From NCBI GenBank assembly GCA_937896265.1, contig CALBMD010000355.1, forward strand, positions 1-7,540: 7,540 nucleotides of DNA. The letters run 5' to 3'. This DNA comes from an uncultured Pseudomonadota bacterium. Lineage in GTDB: Bacteria > Bdellovibrionota_B > Oligoflexia > Oligoflexales > Bog-1112. Every line of letters begins with the position of its first letter. Positions within the stretch are counted from its first letter, which is position 1. The notes under the pieces are model-generated. The model worked only from the letters and a program-made list of their open reading frames with translations. It was not told the DNA's origin and did no database searches. The translations under genes were made by a program, and so were the position numbers. This document shows positions 1-6,977 of the stretch, piece by piece.

Positions 1-67
1 GCAGTGTTTCTTTTAGCTCCGAGCAGTGTTTCTTTTAGCTCCGAGCAGTGTTTCTGCAGTGTTTCTT
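1..67. repeat. 22-bp direct tandem repeat, degenerating to 11-12 bp units
   Basis: Two perfect copies of a 22-base unit (GCAGTGTTTCTTTTAGCTCC plus GA) occupy 1-22 and 23-44. They are followed by two truncated copies of its first 11-12 bases at 45-55 and 56-67. The array may continue left of the window. The period is not a multiple of three and no long reading frame crosses it on either strand, so it is probably noncoding. The unit carries short complementary ends (GAGC and GCTC), which could allow weak hairpins. Positions 68-256 contain no gene that I can support, only the leader of the following small gene. Confidence 0.9.
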
Positions 68-256
68 AGATCTTCGTGAAACAAGCAGGGTGATCTTGTT
101 GGGGAGAGTTTAAGTTTGATTGACTCCTTGAGGTTTTGAAAAGGCTTGCAAATCTAGGTTAGGCTATATCATGGTGCTCATTACACCTGGTATCTTGCTT
201 CTGAATTATCAATCTATTATCATGGACTTTATTCAAATCAAACTACTGGAGGCCCT

Positions 257-460
257 GTGAATAAAAAGGGGAATCTCAATAAGATAAATAATGTTGTGGA
301 TTTTGTTGAAGCAAAAAAGAAACGTGCTGCAAGCCAGTCTAAGCAATTTCCTATTATCCAACGGCTTGTTAGCAATGAGCGCTTTGCTAAAATCTGGCCA
401 TGGTTGCTTTTGATCCTGGTATTTGGGGTGATTTTATATCATGAGCTCAAGCAATTTTAG
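257..460 (+). CDS. small membrane protein with one C-terminal transmembrane segment, function unknown
   Basis: A 67-residue protein starting with GTG at 257, chosen because GGAGG at 248-252 sits four bases upstream. The first 45 residues are hydrophilic and very basic (KKGN, AKKKRAASQSK). Residues 47-62 form one hydrophobic helix (IWPWLLLILVFGVILY), followed by only five residues. This is the layout of a tail-anchored inner-membrane protein with a cytoplasmic basic domain, although the opposite orientation cannot be excluded. I recognise no family. Size and layout are loosely like small cell-division or assembly-factor proteins, but no motif supports that. It converges on the methyltransferase gene, with only 14 bases between the two stop codons. 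Coding status rests on the good ribosome binding site and the plausible protein composition. Confidence 0.7.
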   Translation: MNKKGNLNKINNVVDFVEAKKKRAASQSKQFPIIQRLVSNERFAKIWPWLLLILVFGVILYHELKQF

Positions 461-505
461 GCAGAGCATCTCTCTTATTTCTTAAAAAGCGCTTCTGCCA
501 TTTTT
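460..505 (+). terminator. possible rho-independent terminator between convergent genes
   Basis: GGCAGAGC at 460-467 can pair with GCTTCTGCC at 491-499, leaving one bulged base. A T-run (501-505) follows directly. The loop is long, about 23 bases, which is poor for an intrinsic terminator. The distal arm lies inside the 3' end of the opposing methyltransferase gene. The position just after the stop of the small membrane protein is suitable. This is only a candidate. Confidence 0.3.
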
Positions 506-1137
506 ATATGCACAGATGTTTCTTCCTTTTTGTTTTTAGCCTGCATATCAAACATCCCTAGTTTTTGGGCATCTTTATGGTCGGGTTTTTCAGCTAAGCA
601 ATAAACAGAACGTTCGCCGACATCTTCTTCGGTCTCACAGTAGTAAAGAATATTAAATCCTTCTAATGCTCTGAGCAGCTCATTGGTGCGAAAATAGTTG
701 CCTGTGTGCTCCTGCATAGCCTGAGCACCTAGAAGAGGTCCTTTAACAAGCAAGCGTCCTCCATGCTTTAGCCCCCGAGCAATTTCATCATAGCAACGTT
801 TTAAGTTTGGCTTGAAGTCAATCATAATCACAGCGTCATAGGCCATTAAATCAAACAGATACATATCTAAATCGCTGCGTTTTGTTTTGATAGTGAGTTG
901 CTTCTCATAAGCTAAAGCTTGAGCCCGATCAACAGCAACCTGAGAAATATCGATCCCTTCAACCTCAAAGCCTGAACTTGCTAAGTATATTGCATTTTGC
1001 CCTTCGCCCATGGCAATATCCAAGGCCTTGCCTTTGCTCAATCTTTTAATCTGCTCTTTAAGAAAGGGGCAAGGCTCTTTACCTGATTTAAAAGCATGGT
1101 CTGTATAAAAGCGATCCCAATATGTTCGGCTATCCAA
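475..1137 (-). CDS. class I SAM-dependent methyltransferase (TehB-like)
   Basis: A cytoplasmic S-adenosylmethionine-dependent methyltransferase with a Rossmann fold. Numbering from the upstream GTG at 1149: an N-terminal YWDRFY element at 10-15 is typical of TehB-like or thiopurine-type methyltransferases. SAM-binding motif I follows at 42-57 (ALDIAMGEGQNAIYLA). The acidic residue after strand 2 is in GIDIS (65-69). Motif IV is around YDAVIMIDFKP (104-114), and the strand near GGRLLVKGPLL lies at 130-140. The usual D-x-G-C-G is D-I-A-M-G here, with G48 and G50 kept. The last 25 or so residues are charged and lie beyond the core fold. Substrate unknown; tellurite resistance should not be assumed. 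Two starts are possible. GTG at 1149 directly follows an in-frame TAG and lacks a ribosome binding site. TTG at 1137 has AGGTGG eight bases upstream and is preferred, giving 220 residues. Confidence 0.85.
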   Translation of the reverse strand: MDSRTYWDRFYTDHAFKSGKEPCPFLKEQIKRLSKGKALDIAMGEGQNAIYLASSGFEVEGIDISQVAVDRAQALAYEKQLTIKTKRSDLDMYLFDLMAYDAVIMIDFKPNLKRCYDEIARGLKHGGRLLVKGPLLGAQAMQEHTGNYFRTNELLRALEGFNILYYCETEEDVGERSVYCLAEKPDHKDAQKLGMFDMQAKNKKEETSVHIKMAEALFKK

Positions 1138-1144
1138 ATTTGAG

Positions 1145-1151
1145 CCCACCT
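1145..1151 (-). promoter_or_regulatory. ribosome binding site favouring the TTG start of the methyltransferase
   Basis: Read on the - strand this is AGGTGGG. It includes the alternative GTG itself and lies seven to eight bases before TTG at 1137-1135. Because the strong Shine-Dalgarno-like sequence covers the GTG, initiation at the downstream TTG is more plausible. Confidence 0.45.
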
Positions 1152-1233
1152 AAAAAAATTGATGAAGTAACAAAAAATACCGATAGAACCTTATTTTGTC
1201 AGATATTAGGTCTTTTTACACCATAGACTAACC

Positions 1234-1261
1234 TTGATCTAAAGGCCAGTAATTTTAGGAT
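1234..1261 (+). promoter_or_regulatory. weak candidate promoter for the chemoreceptor-flagellin pair
   Basis: TTGATC (1234-1239) and TAGGAT (1256-1261) are separated by 16 bases, each matching the vegetative sigma consensus at four of six positions. Two CCGATA elements in the same gap, at 1180-1185 and 1276-1281, resemble the -10 core of flagellar sigma-28 promoters (GCCGATAA). Neither has a clear TAAA at the expected distance upstream. The roughly 185-base gap must contain the promoter of the downstream pair, but which element is used cannot be decided by eye. Confidence 0.25.
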
Positions 1262-1324
1262 CTGTCTCCAAAAACCCGATACTTACAATAGTGTCCATGG
1301 TCACTGAGCAAATCTAAATTGATT

Positions 1325-1328
1325 GGAG
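1325..1328 (+). promoter_or_regulatory. ribosome binding site fixing the chemoreceptor start at 1335
   Basis: GGAG is visible here inside ATTGGAGCG, six bases before ATG at 1335. A TTG at 1323 is in frame four codons earlier but overlaps this site, so it is unlikely to be the real start. Confidence 0.6.
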
Positions 1329-1334
1329 CGTTCA

Positions 1335-2939
1335 ATGAAAGGTTGGAAAAACCACCGCAAGGGACTCAGTGCTGCTGCCTTGGGTGGTAGTTTAATTGTT
1401 CTTGGTTTGGTAATAGAACAGCGTTTTAGTGCTGAGCCTAGCTATGCCAGTTGGAACTGGTTATTTGCATTGCAAGTTGTAGTCATTTTTATTTTAGCAG
1501 CTGAAGCTATCTTACTGTTCTTCCCTAAATTGCATATAAAAAAGAAACCTGACTTAGAGAATTTTGCAATTTCTCAGGCTGTTGCTGATCTCAAGGATAC
1601 AGCGCGTAAGATGGAAAATTTAACTCTTATGTCGCCTCAGCCAGCGATGCAGCCCAAAGACGCTTATAGCGAAATATATGTCCGCAATGTTTTATCGCTT
1701 GTTGGTGACGTACAGCTATTGGTGTCAGAAACCGTACATACCTCTGAAGTGCTTGATCTTGTTGAAAACAAACAGGAATCCCTTTCGCTACAGATTAAAG
1801 AAGCTTGGCATCAACTTTCAGCGGGGCGTCTTAATTGGGATCACTTGGGGACTTTAAGTTACAGTGTTAAAGAGAAGTTAGAGCAATGTAACCAAGCAAC
1901 AAGGAAAATTGTCGAACTGGCAGCAAAAGGTGAGGGTGATAAAAAGCGCGGGATCCATTGTTCTGAAAGGAAAGAAAAGGTACGCACTCAAATTTCGGCT
2001 TTAAGTGAGCATTCGCGAGCAGGAAGCAAATTGCTACTTGGTATGCAAGAAAGCATTGATAGCTCTAAATCTGATGTGAGCATTGCCTCAGATCTTGTAG
2101 GGATCTTTGCAAAGAAAGCTAGCGAAATTGTCAATATCATCAGTGTCATTGAAGACATTGCTGAGCAAACAAATTTACTAGCCCTTAATGCTTCTATTGA
2201 AGCAGCTAGAGCAGGAGAACAGGGCCAAGGCTTTGCAGTAGTTGCAGATGAGGTGCGCAAATTAGCTGTGCGCTCCTCCGCCGCAACTAACTCAATTACA
2301 GATCTATTAGTCACGATTCAAGGGGAAGCTACGGAGGCTTCCACTCGTTTGCGTACAGCTTCTGAGATTGTGCATAAGACAGACATGTGCATCACAGAGT
2401 TTGTCAACATCTATACAGGCTTAGGTGACGCTATTCATACTCATGTGAGAAATATAGAGGGATTATTTGTAGCTGTTGATGAGATTGTTCTGCAGACACA
2501 GCAAGGAGAGGTGTGGCGTCGCGAAGTAGGAAATAAAGCTGATCAGTTGTCTCAGCTAATTCGTGATACTTCTACTCAAAACCAGCAGGTTACAGATCAT
2601 CAGCGTGCAATGGCTATTGATAACGAGAGAGTTTGTAAGCAGCTTAAGCGCTATTGTCTTGATCAAGAGCATGGTGTCCGTATGACTGAAACAGGAGTAA
2701 ACCTAGTTCATATGGCTAAAGAGCGGGCGGCTGTTACTTTGGAAAAAGTCAACATTGTCAAAGAATCTGTCAAAAGTTGGTTGATACACGAGTCTACCCC
2801 TTTAGTTGAATTATCCCCTGATCTTTCTAACCACACCAGCATGATTGTTAATACGGCTACTCTCCTTGAACAACTTGTAGATAATTTTGATCTTGACCAA
2901 GAAGTTCAAGCTTTATTGAAGGAAAAAAATGTCAGTTAG
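1335..2939 (+). CDS. membrane-anchored methyl-accepting chemotaxis-type signalling protein without sensor domain
   Basis: A 534-residue protein from ATG at 1335. Two hydrophobic helices lie close together (about residues 12-27 and 41-63) with only a dozen or so residues between them. There is therefore no periplasmic ligand domain, and I see no HAMP, PAS or GAF domain. The rest is a long cytoplasmic helical bundle. The conserved hairpin tip of chemoreceptors is unmistakable at about 276-311: IAEQTNLLALNASIEAARAG, then GFAVVADEVRKLA. This tip normally contacts CheA and CheW. About 210 residues precede the tip after the second helix and about 220 follow it, consistent with an antiparallel hairpin. 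No CheR-binding pentapeptide is seen at the C-terminus (KEKNVS). The last 11 bases overlap the flagellin gene, suggesting coupled expression. It could feed the flagellar chemosensory array or sense a membrane or cytoplasmic state. The family is certain; the signal is unknown. Confidence 0.9.
   Translation: MKGWKNHRKGLSAAALGGSLIVLGLVIEQRFSAEPSYASWNWLFALQVVVIFILAAEAILLFFPKLHIKKKPDLENFAISQAVADLKDTARKMENLTLMSPQPAMQPKDAYSEIYVRNVLSLVGDVQLLVSETVHTSEVLDLVENKQESLSLQIKEAWHQLSAGRLNWDHLGTLSYSVKEKLEQCNQATRKIVELAAKGEGDKKRGIHCSERKEKVRTQISALSEHSRAGSKLLLGMQESIDSSKSDVSIASDLVGIFAKKASEIVNIISVIEDIAEQTNLLALNASIEAARAGEQGQGFAVVADEVRKLAVRSSAATNSITDLLVTIQGEATEASTRLRTASEIVHKTDMCITEFVNIYTGLGDAIHTHVRNIEGLFVAVDEIVLQTQQGEVWRREVGNKADQLSQLIRDTSTQNQQVTDHQRAMAIDNERVCKQLKRYCLDQEHGVRMTETGVNLVHMAKERAAVTLEKVNIVKESVKSWLIHESTPLVELSPDLSNHTSMIVNTATLLEQLVDNFDLDQEVQALLKEKNVS
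2918..2923 (+). promoter_or_regulatory. ribosome binding site of the flagellin inside the chemoreceptor gene
   Basis: GAAGGA lies within the last codons of the chemoreceptor, five bases before the flagellin ATG at 2929. Ribosomes terminating at TAG 2937-2939 would be next to this site, so re-initiation and coupled translation are plausible. Confidence 0.7.
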
Positions 2940-3855
2940 TTTTACTGATAAATCGATAACAGCACGCCTTACTAATGAGCTGGAGCGTGCTAAGAAGAAA
3001 GAAAACGATTCACTGGAAAAGCTTTCTACTGGTGTGCGTTTTACTTCTTTAGATCCGCGGCCTGCTGACAGAGCTATTGCGGAAAAGATGGAGCATCGCC
3101 TTCGTTCGTTAAATGCGTCCAAACGGTTGATTAATGATGATATTTCTTTGTTACAAACAGCTGAAAGCTCAATGGCGGAAGTCGGTAATGCTATCACCCG
3201 TATGAAAGAAATCAACGTTCAAGCCATGAATACAACAGTAAGCGATAGAGAAAGGCGTTTTCTTATTGTTGAGTATGACGCTCTTTATGACGAGTTAAAT
3301 CGCGTTGCTAGAACAGTTGAATATAATGGAATTCCTCTTCTCAATGGTGGCAGTGAAGGCTCACTAAAATCACTGACGCTGCGAATTGATGCTCCTTATT
3401 ATGACGCTGGGTCTAGCGTTGATCTTAATGTGATAAATCTCGAAGATTTTGCTTCACTTAATACAACTCCCCAGGGGCTTGGATTAAAGGAAGCGAAGGA
3501 ACTATTATCAGATTCAACTGATAGTGCAGGAATTTCAATTGAAGATGTTCAGGACCTTTTGACTCCAGAGGACACAGATACCTATGCCAGTGTCTATGAT
3601 CAAGCTATCTCGCGCCTATCCGCCCAAAGAGCTGTTTTAGGTAGTATCCAAAGTAGACTCTCTTCGAGCCTTGATTTTATAGATATTTATGAAGAAAACA
3701 TTGCAGCTGCTAAGTCTCGGATTGCTGATACAGATTATGCTCGAGAAGCTACTAATTTGGTGCAAGCTAAGATTCAAAGCAATGCTACAACTTCGCTTTT
3801 AGCGCAAACTGAACTTGAGAGTAATCAAATAATGAAGCTTCTTTCAGCCTTATAA
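2929..3855 (+). CDS. flagellin (compact, divergent)
   Basis: A 308-residue flagellar filament protein, exported by the flagellar type III system and therefore without a signal peptide. The N-terminal D0/D1 helices are clear: SLEKLSTGVRFTS at 28-40, then AIAEKMEHRLRSLNASKRLI (49-68) and DDISLLQTAESSMAEVG (70-86). Next come RMKEINVQAM (91-100) and VEYNGIPLLNG (130-140), the usual end of the N-terminal domain. The C-terminal half ends with SRLSAQRAVLGSIQSRL (228-244), ENIAAAKSRIADTDYARE (256-273) and TTSLLAQ (287-293). The central part, about 141-220, is short, so bulky D2/D3 surface domains are absent. The common S-A-K-D-D-A-A-G stretch is replaced by SLDPRPADR. The C-terminus is NQIMKLLSAL rather than the usual PQ-x-x-L-x-LL. 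It overlaps the chemoreceptor by 11 bases. FliC-like is a fair label, but a minor filament or hook-associated flagellin is possible. Confidence 0.92.
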   Translation: MSVSFTDKSITARLTNELERAKKKENDSLEKLSTGVRFTSLDPRPADRAIAEKMEHRLRSLNASKRLINDDISLLQTAESSMAEVGNAITRMKEINVQAMNTTVSDRERRFLIVEYDALYDELNRVARTVEYNGIPLLNGGSEGSLKSLTLRIDAPYYDAGSSVDLNVINLEDFASLNTTPQGLGLKEAKELLSDSTDSAGISIEDVQDLLTPEDTDTYASVYDQAISRLSAQRAVLGSIQSRLSSSLDFIDIYEENIAAAKSRIADTDYAREATNLVQAKIQSNATTSLLAQTELESNQIMKLLSAL

Positions 3856-3989
3856 TTCTTTGATCTCCAGTAAGTTTTACTCTCTCGTCAATTCAGCCTC
3901 AGTTAAAGGATAGTATGATTGTACTTCAGGTGCACTAGGGCTCACAGGTCTACAAACGAACTTGCTGCTAAGGCTTATTTCAGAGCTTT

Positions 3990-4498
3990 TCATCGAAATA
4001 TTACTACATCCGCAGATTGTTCATTTTTTGCCAGCGTCATGACTACTTTTGGCCCAGGATTGATTTCCTGCTGAAAGGCGGTAATTACAGTTTTTTCATT
4101 AACTATTTCTTGCTGCTGAACCGGTAGGATGAGATCGAATAGTTTGATAGCATTGTTCGCGCGGTCTAGGAAAATGCTAGCACTATTAGGATAACTAAAA
4201 AATTGATCTTTGATAGTACACAAAAGACCAGGTACTTCTTCATTGTTTTTTCTCAGGTCAATGCGCATAGCATACTTATAGAATACTGCTGTGATATAAG
4301 CTTTGAGTTCATACTGATCGTACAAAGATTGCCAAATGAATTCTTTCTGCAGCACTTGTTGTACTTTCGCTGCTTTTTCACGCAAGCTGAGATTGGAATT
4401 ATGGATATCTGATTTTGCCTGGGCAACTAGCTTTTCTCGTTGAGTGTCCAATGCTGTAAAGCCTATAGCTTCATAAGTTTGATTGGAGCTTTGAATTT
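3990..4498 (-). pseudogene. C-terminal fragment of the broken gene
   Basis: About 167 codons to TGA 3992-3990. The isolated frame could start at TTG 4451, but protein-like sequence (QSSNQTYEAIGFTA) runs upstream of it into the overlap with the previous fragment. The segment is helical and lysine/glutamine rich (SLREKAAKVQQVLQKEF), and ends with a beta-like stretch KVVMTLAKNEQSADVVIF. No motif recognised. Confidence 0.6.
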
Positions 4499-5036
4499 GG
4501 AAAACTTTAACTCTTTGCCGAAATGCTTTTCGCCGTTAATCCACCAATTTGCTTGAAAAATGCGTGGCATTTTGTTCAGAAGGCTTACTACTGAAGGATA
4601 CGTTAGCACTTTCGCGGCAAAATTAGCCATATTTGCGGCAGTTATTCCTTCAAAGTTGATTGTATCAATCTTGCTATTTAATTCGTTTAGTCGCTTAGTA
4701 GCTAGATCAATAAATGCTTCTTCGCTATAGCCCTCAAAGAACTCTTTTTCTGCCTCCTCGCGGGCTTGCTTTTGCTTTAGCAACAAGAGGCGACAAAAAG
4801 GTGTCAGGTTCAACTGCTTAGACTGCTTGTCTTTGGTAAAAGTATAGTCATTACAGATAACTTGGCCATCCATGTCGCGGAAAAAATATTCTTTAAGCCA
4901 TGCTGGTCCATGCAAAGAAGCGTCTCTTTCATCGCTATAAGCTTTGGCTAATTCAAAAATGTTAGTGGGTTTGTGATTGATAATGAGGTCTAAAAAGTCG
5001 TTGGTAGTAAAGTTATCATAGGCTATTGCTGCTATT
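4463..5036 (-). pseudogene. middle fragment of the broken gene
   Basis: Open frame without its own convincing start. The first possible initiator of the isolated frame is TTG at 4915, but protein-like sequence continues upstream of it for about 40 codons (AYDNFTTNDFLDLIINHKPT and following) up to the suspected shift near 5037. That shows the fragment was once joined to the segment before it. It contains HGPAWLKEYFFRDMDG, then a charged helix around KQKQAREEAEKEFFEGYSEE. It ends with residues that are probably out of frame (KAPIKLMKL). Confidence 0.6.
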
Positions 5037-5423
5037 AAAAAGCTCTGGCAAAACCTTTATCACATACTCTTCAAGCTGCAAAAGGCGGAGCCGTTGATGA
5101 TAAGGAGAAAACCCATCTGCGCGAGTCTCTAAGAAAGCCCACTCCCCCTGAGAAGTCCATCTAATTAGCCCCTCTTCTTTGTTGCGGTAAATAGGATAGA
5201 TGGGTTTGCCAGAGATGTATGCAGCAAGAGCAGTTATAAAAACTACACGCTCATCTAGGTCTGATGCCTTGTTGCTATCATGATGTGTTATTTTAGCCCA
5301 CAAGAGTTTTAATGGATTCATTGGATCTAATTTTGCCATCTTATTTCGAAGATCTAGCCACACTGTCCAGACAGCGCTCCGCGCGAGAACTTTATTACTA
5401 AAAAGAAAAAAGTTGCATTTCAT
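5016..5423 (-). pseudogene. N-terminal fragment of the broken gene
   Basis: 135 codons from ATG at 5423 with no strong ribosome binding site. Visible features are a hydrophobic patch VVFITALAAYISGKPIYPIY in the middle and an EGLIRWTSQGEWAFLETRAD stretch. The natural sequence probably ends near VIKVLPE. The last residues before the stop (NSSNSL) are likely out of frame, because the next frame continues with sequence of normal protein quality. Confidence 0.6.
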
Positions 5424-5465
5424 TACTGCTCAGAGTAACAATGTCGTATAAAATCGGGGCTCAAT
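5424..5465. promoter_or_regulatory. short divergent intergenic region
   Basis: Only 42 bases separate the divergent starts at 5423 and 5466. TATAAA at 5447-5452 could be a -10 element for the + strand gene, but no good -35 is visible and the leader would be only a few bases long. GGGG at 5456-5459 serves as the ribosome binding site of the binding protein. Promoters for one or both genes may lie inside the opposite coding region. Confidence 0.25.
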
Positions 5466-6977
5466 ATGTCTTTAATTGTTGAATTAATATCTAAGAGAGT
5501 GATTTTTTGGACGCTCTCAACAATAATGTTATGCCATGCAAGCTTGCTGATGGCAGGGGGGCGTTTGACCTATTGTGTTCGTACCAATAGAAATGACTTC
5601 TACCCTTTTCAAACCATGGAAAATTGCGATATTCTTGATTACTATCGCCTCTTACTTAAATCATATGTTTCTGATGATCCTCAAACCCGTATTTTGGAAA
5701 AGATGTCAATTTTGCCACAGCAAAAAAAGTTGGTTGCTACTGTATCAACTAGCGCTAAGTGGCAAGATGGCACGCAGGTCAGCGCGCGGGATGTTGCTTA
5801 CAGCATTGCCAAAGGCCTTACAAATACTTTTACAGGCAAGCGTATATGGATTCAGGGTACTGAGAGTATTAATAAGCCAGGTTGGAAGGATCGCCAGTAC
5901 AGCGGTATTTGCATTATAGACAACCTTCGTTTTGAGCTTACATTTGAAGCCCCGAAAGTGAGTAATCCTGATCTGGTACTTGGTGAAGCGCTCACTGCTG
6001 AAACAGCTTACAACCGCTTATGGCCTGCTCGTTTAGATAAGGTTGGTGAAGATGCGTATAAATCCGGTGAGTGGGATGCGGTTACTATCTATCCTGTGAA
6101 AAAAGACTCAAAGACAGGACGTTTTGTGATCTTATTTGATCCTTATGAGATTGAAATTAACGGTAGTCCTAATTGCGACGGTACTTTCTATCGTTCTATT
6201 TTAGCTAAGCTACCAAATGAAAAAGATTTTGTTTCAAGTCCAGGCCACAATCCTTTTACTTTGATGGCTCTGCCTAATAAAAACCGTTTACCTCACGTAG
6301 CAGATCGGTTGATGTTAGCTCAGTTTCTTAGAGCCGCTTTTGCTGCTAATGAAAAAGAAAAGAAACAGTTCTTTGTTGTAGATGGTCATTTTGTTGGTAA
6401 AGAGCAAGGTAGAGCTCGGGTTGATTGGCCAAAAGATGAGCCAAAGGCCTTAACGCCAAGGCTATCAAAAGAAATTCACTTAGCCCTTTGGGTAGATTCT
6501 TCGCCGCCAATTATGAAGCCAATTGAGGATTTAGCCCGAAAATACGGGGTTAAGATTGTGTGGTACCCAGGCGCGACAGCCAAAGATTTTTATGCAAATA
6601 AAGATTTTATTGACGCCCGGATTGTGGTTGATATTATCCGCAACAACAGACAGTACTGGATACACGATATGGACGCTTTTGAGATTGAGAGATTCTTTAT
6701 GAATCAATATGATCATACGCGTGCCGTATTACAAGCTAGTACTGCCAACTCAGTTGTCAGTAATCATGTCGAGGCGGAGCCTTTGGTTCGTCTTGAAAGG
6801 GCATTTCGAAAAGATGTGTCGATTGCTCCGATCGCTCGATATTTTATTGATCTGTTTACTAAAAAAGGTAGTCCCGTAATCATGCGGTACGACAGCTTAG
6901 AAGACATTAGGCTCTTTAAGAACCCTTATGCTGAGGCGTCTGAATGGAAGAAAAAAAAAGTAAGAGCAGTTCGATGA
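5466..6977 (+). CDS. extracellular solute-binding protein, family 5 (oligopeptide/nickel type)
   Basis: A 503-residue secreted protein. After a short N-terminus, a hydrophobic segment at about 12-30 (VIFWTLSTIMLCHASLLMA) forms a signal peptide, probably cleaved after LLMA. The cysteine at 23 lacks small residues before it, so it is not a lipoprotein. The mature part matches the SBP_bac_5 fold. Residues 73-95 have the TRILEKMSI...KKLVATVS pattern, followed by the family hallmark KWQDGTQVSARDVAYSI at 98-114. RYDSLEDIRLF lies near the C-terminus. Such proteins bind peptides, metals or other ligands in the periplasm for an ABC importer, or act as receptors. No permease or ATPase gene follows, so its transporter partner is elsewhere or missing. 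The gene ends next to an A9 run (6951-6959). Its stop overlaps the start of the next gene in an ATGA arrangement. The ligand cannot be predicted. Confidence 0.85.
   Translation: MSLIVELISKRVIFWTLSTIMLCHASLLMAGGRLTYCVRTNRNDFYPFQTMENCDILDYYRLLLKSYVSDDPQTRILEKMSILPQQKKLVATVSTSAKWQDGTQVSARDVAYSIAKGLTNTFTGKRIWIQGTESINKPGWKDRQYSGICIIDNLRFELTFEAPKVSNPDLVLGEALTAETAYNRLWPARLDKVGEDAYKSGEWDAVTIYPVKKDSKTGRFVILFDPYEIEINGSPNCDGTFYRSILAKLPNEKDFVSSPGHNPFTLMALPNKNRLPHVADRLMLAQFLRAAFAANEKEKKQFFVVDGHFVGKEQGRARVDWPKDEPKALTPRLSKEIHLALWVDSSPPIMKPIEDLARKYGVKIVWYPGATAKDFYANKDFIDARIVVDIIRNNRQYWIHDMDAFEIERFFMNQYDHTRAVLQASTANSVVSNHVEAEPLVRLERAFRKDVSIAPIARYFIDLFTKKGSPVIMRYDSLEDIRLFKNPYAEASEWKKKKVRAVR

Larger units (their letters stand above)
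3990..5423 (-). pseudogene. broken gene of about 477 codons, unknown function, two frameshifts
   Basis: Three successive - strand open frames join into one protein if two one-base shifts are corrected. The start is ATG at 5423; an in-frame TGA lies just upstream. The first frame ends at TGA 5018-5016. Skipping one base within 5016-5059, most simply one T of the T5 run at 5037-5041, joins it to a middle frame reading LIAAIAYDNFTTNDFLDLII. A second, opposite shift within 4466-4535, most simply a lost A at 4506-4508, continues as KVFQIQSSNQTYEAIGFTAL and on to the end. First and last segments are in the same frame. The product would be soluble, mixed helical, with a charged probable coiled stretch in the middle (KQKQAREEAEKEF). 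I recognise no family. It has no clear signal peptide and lies divergent to the binding-protein gene. Sequencing errors in homopolymers would produce the same picture. Confidence 0.7.

Noticed and set aside
1..67. CRISPR array
   Set aside because: The units are directly adjacent with no unique spacers, and the repeats are too short and degenerate.
1988..2314. Open frame antisense to the chemoreceptor hairpin region
   Set aside because: It mirrors the highly conserved receptor hairpin sequence, has no family resemblance and no sign of its own start site; it is a shadow of the real gene.
2913..3215. Open frame antisense to the flagellin N-terminus
   Set aside because: It overlaps the strongly supported flagellin domain on the other strand and has unremarkable, low-complexity serine-rich content.
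3868..3880. Hairpin AGTAA-GTT-TTACT after the flagellin as a terminator
   Set aside because: Only five base pairs, mostly AT, and followed by CTCTCTC rather than a T-run.
5016..5018. TGA read through as selenocysteine in the broken gene
   Set aside because: The sequence after the TGA in the same frame soon meets another stop (TAG at the end of ACGACTTTTTAG), while the neighbouring frame continues with good protein sequence. A frameshift explains it better.
5523..5536. Lipobox at cysteine 23 of the binding protein
   Set aside because: The residues before the cysteine are I-M-L; a lipobox needs a small residue (G, A or S) just before it. A normal signal peptidase I site fits better.
5575..5919. 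Alternative + strand frame inside the binding-protein gene
   Set aside because: It lies wholly within a gene with a clear family motif and has no ribosome binding site of note.
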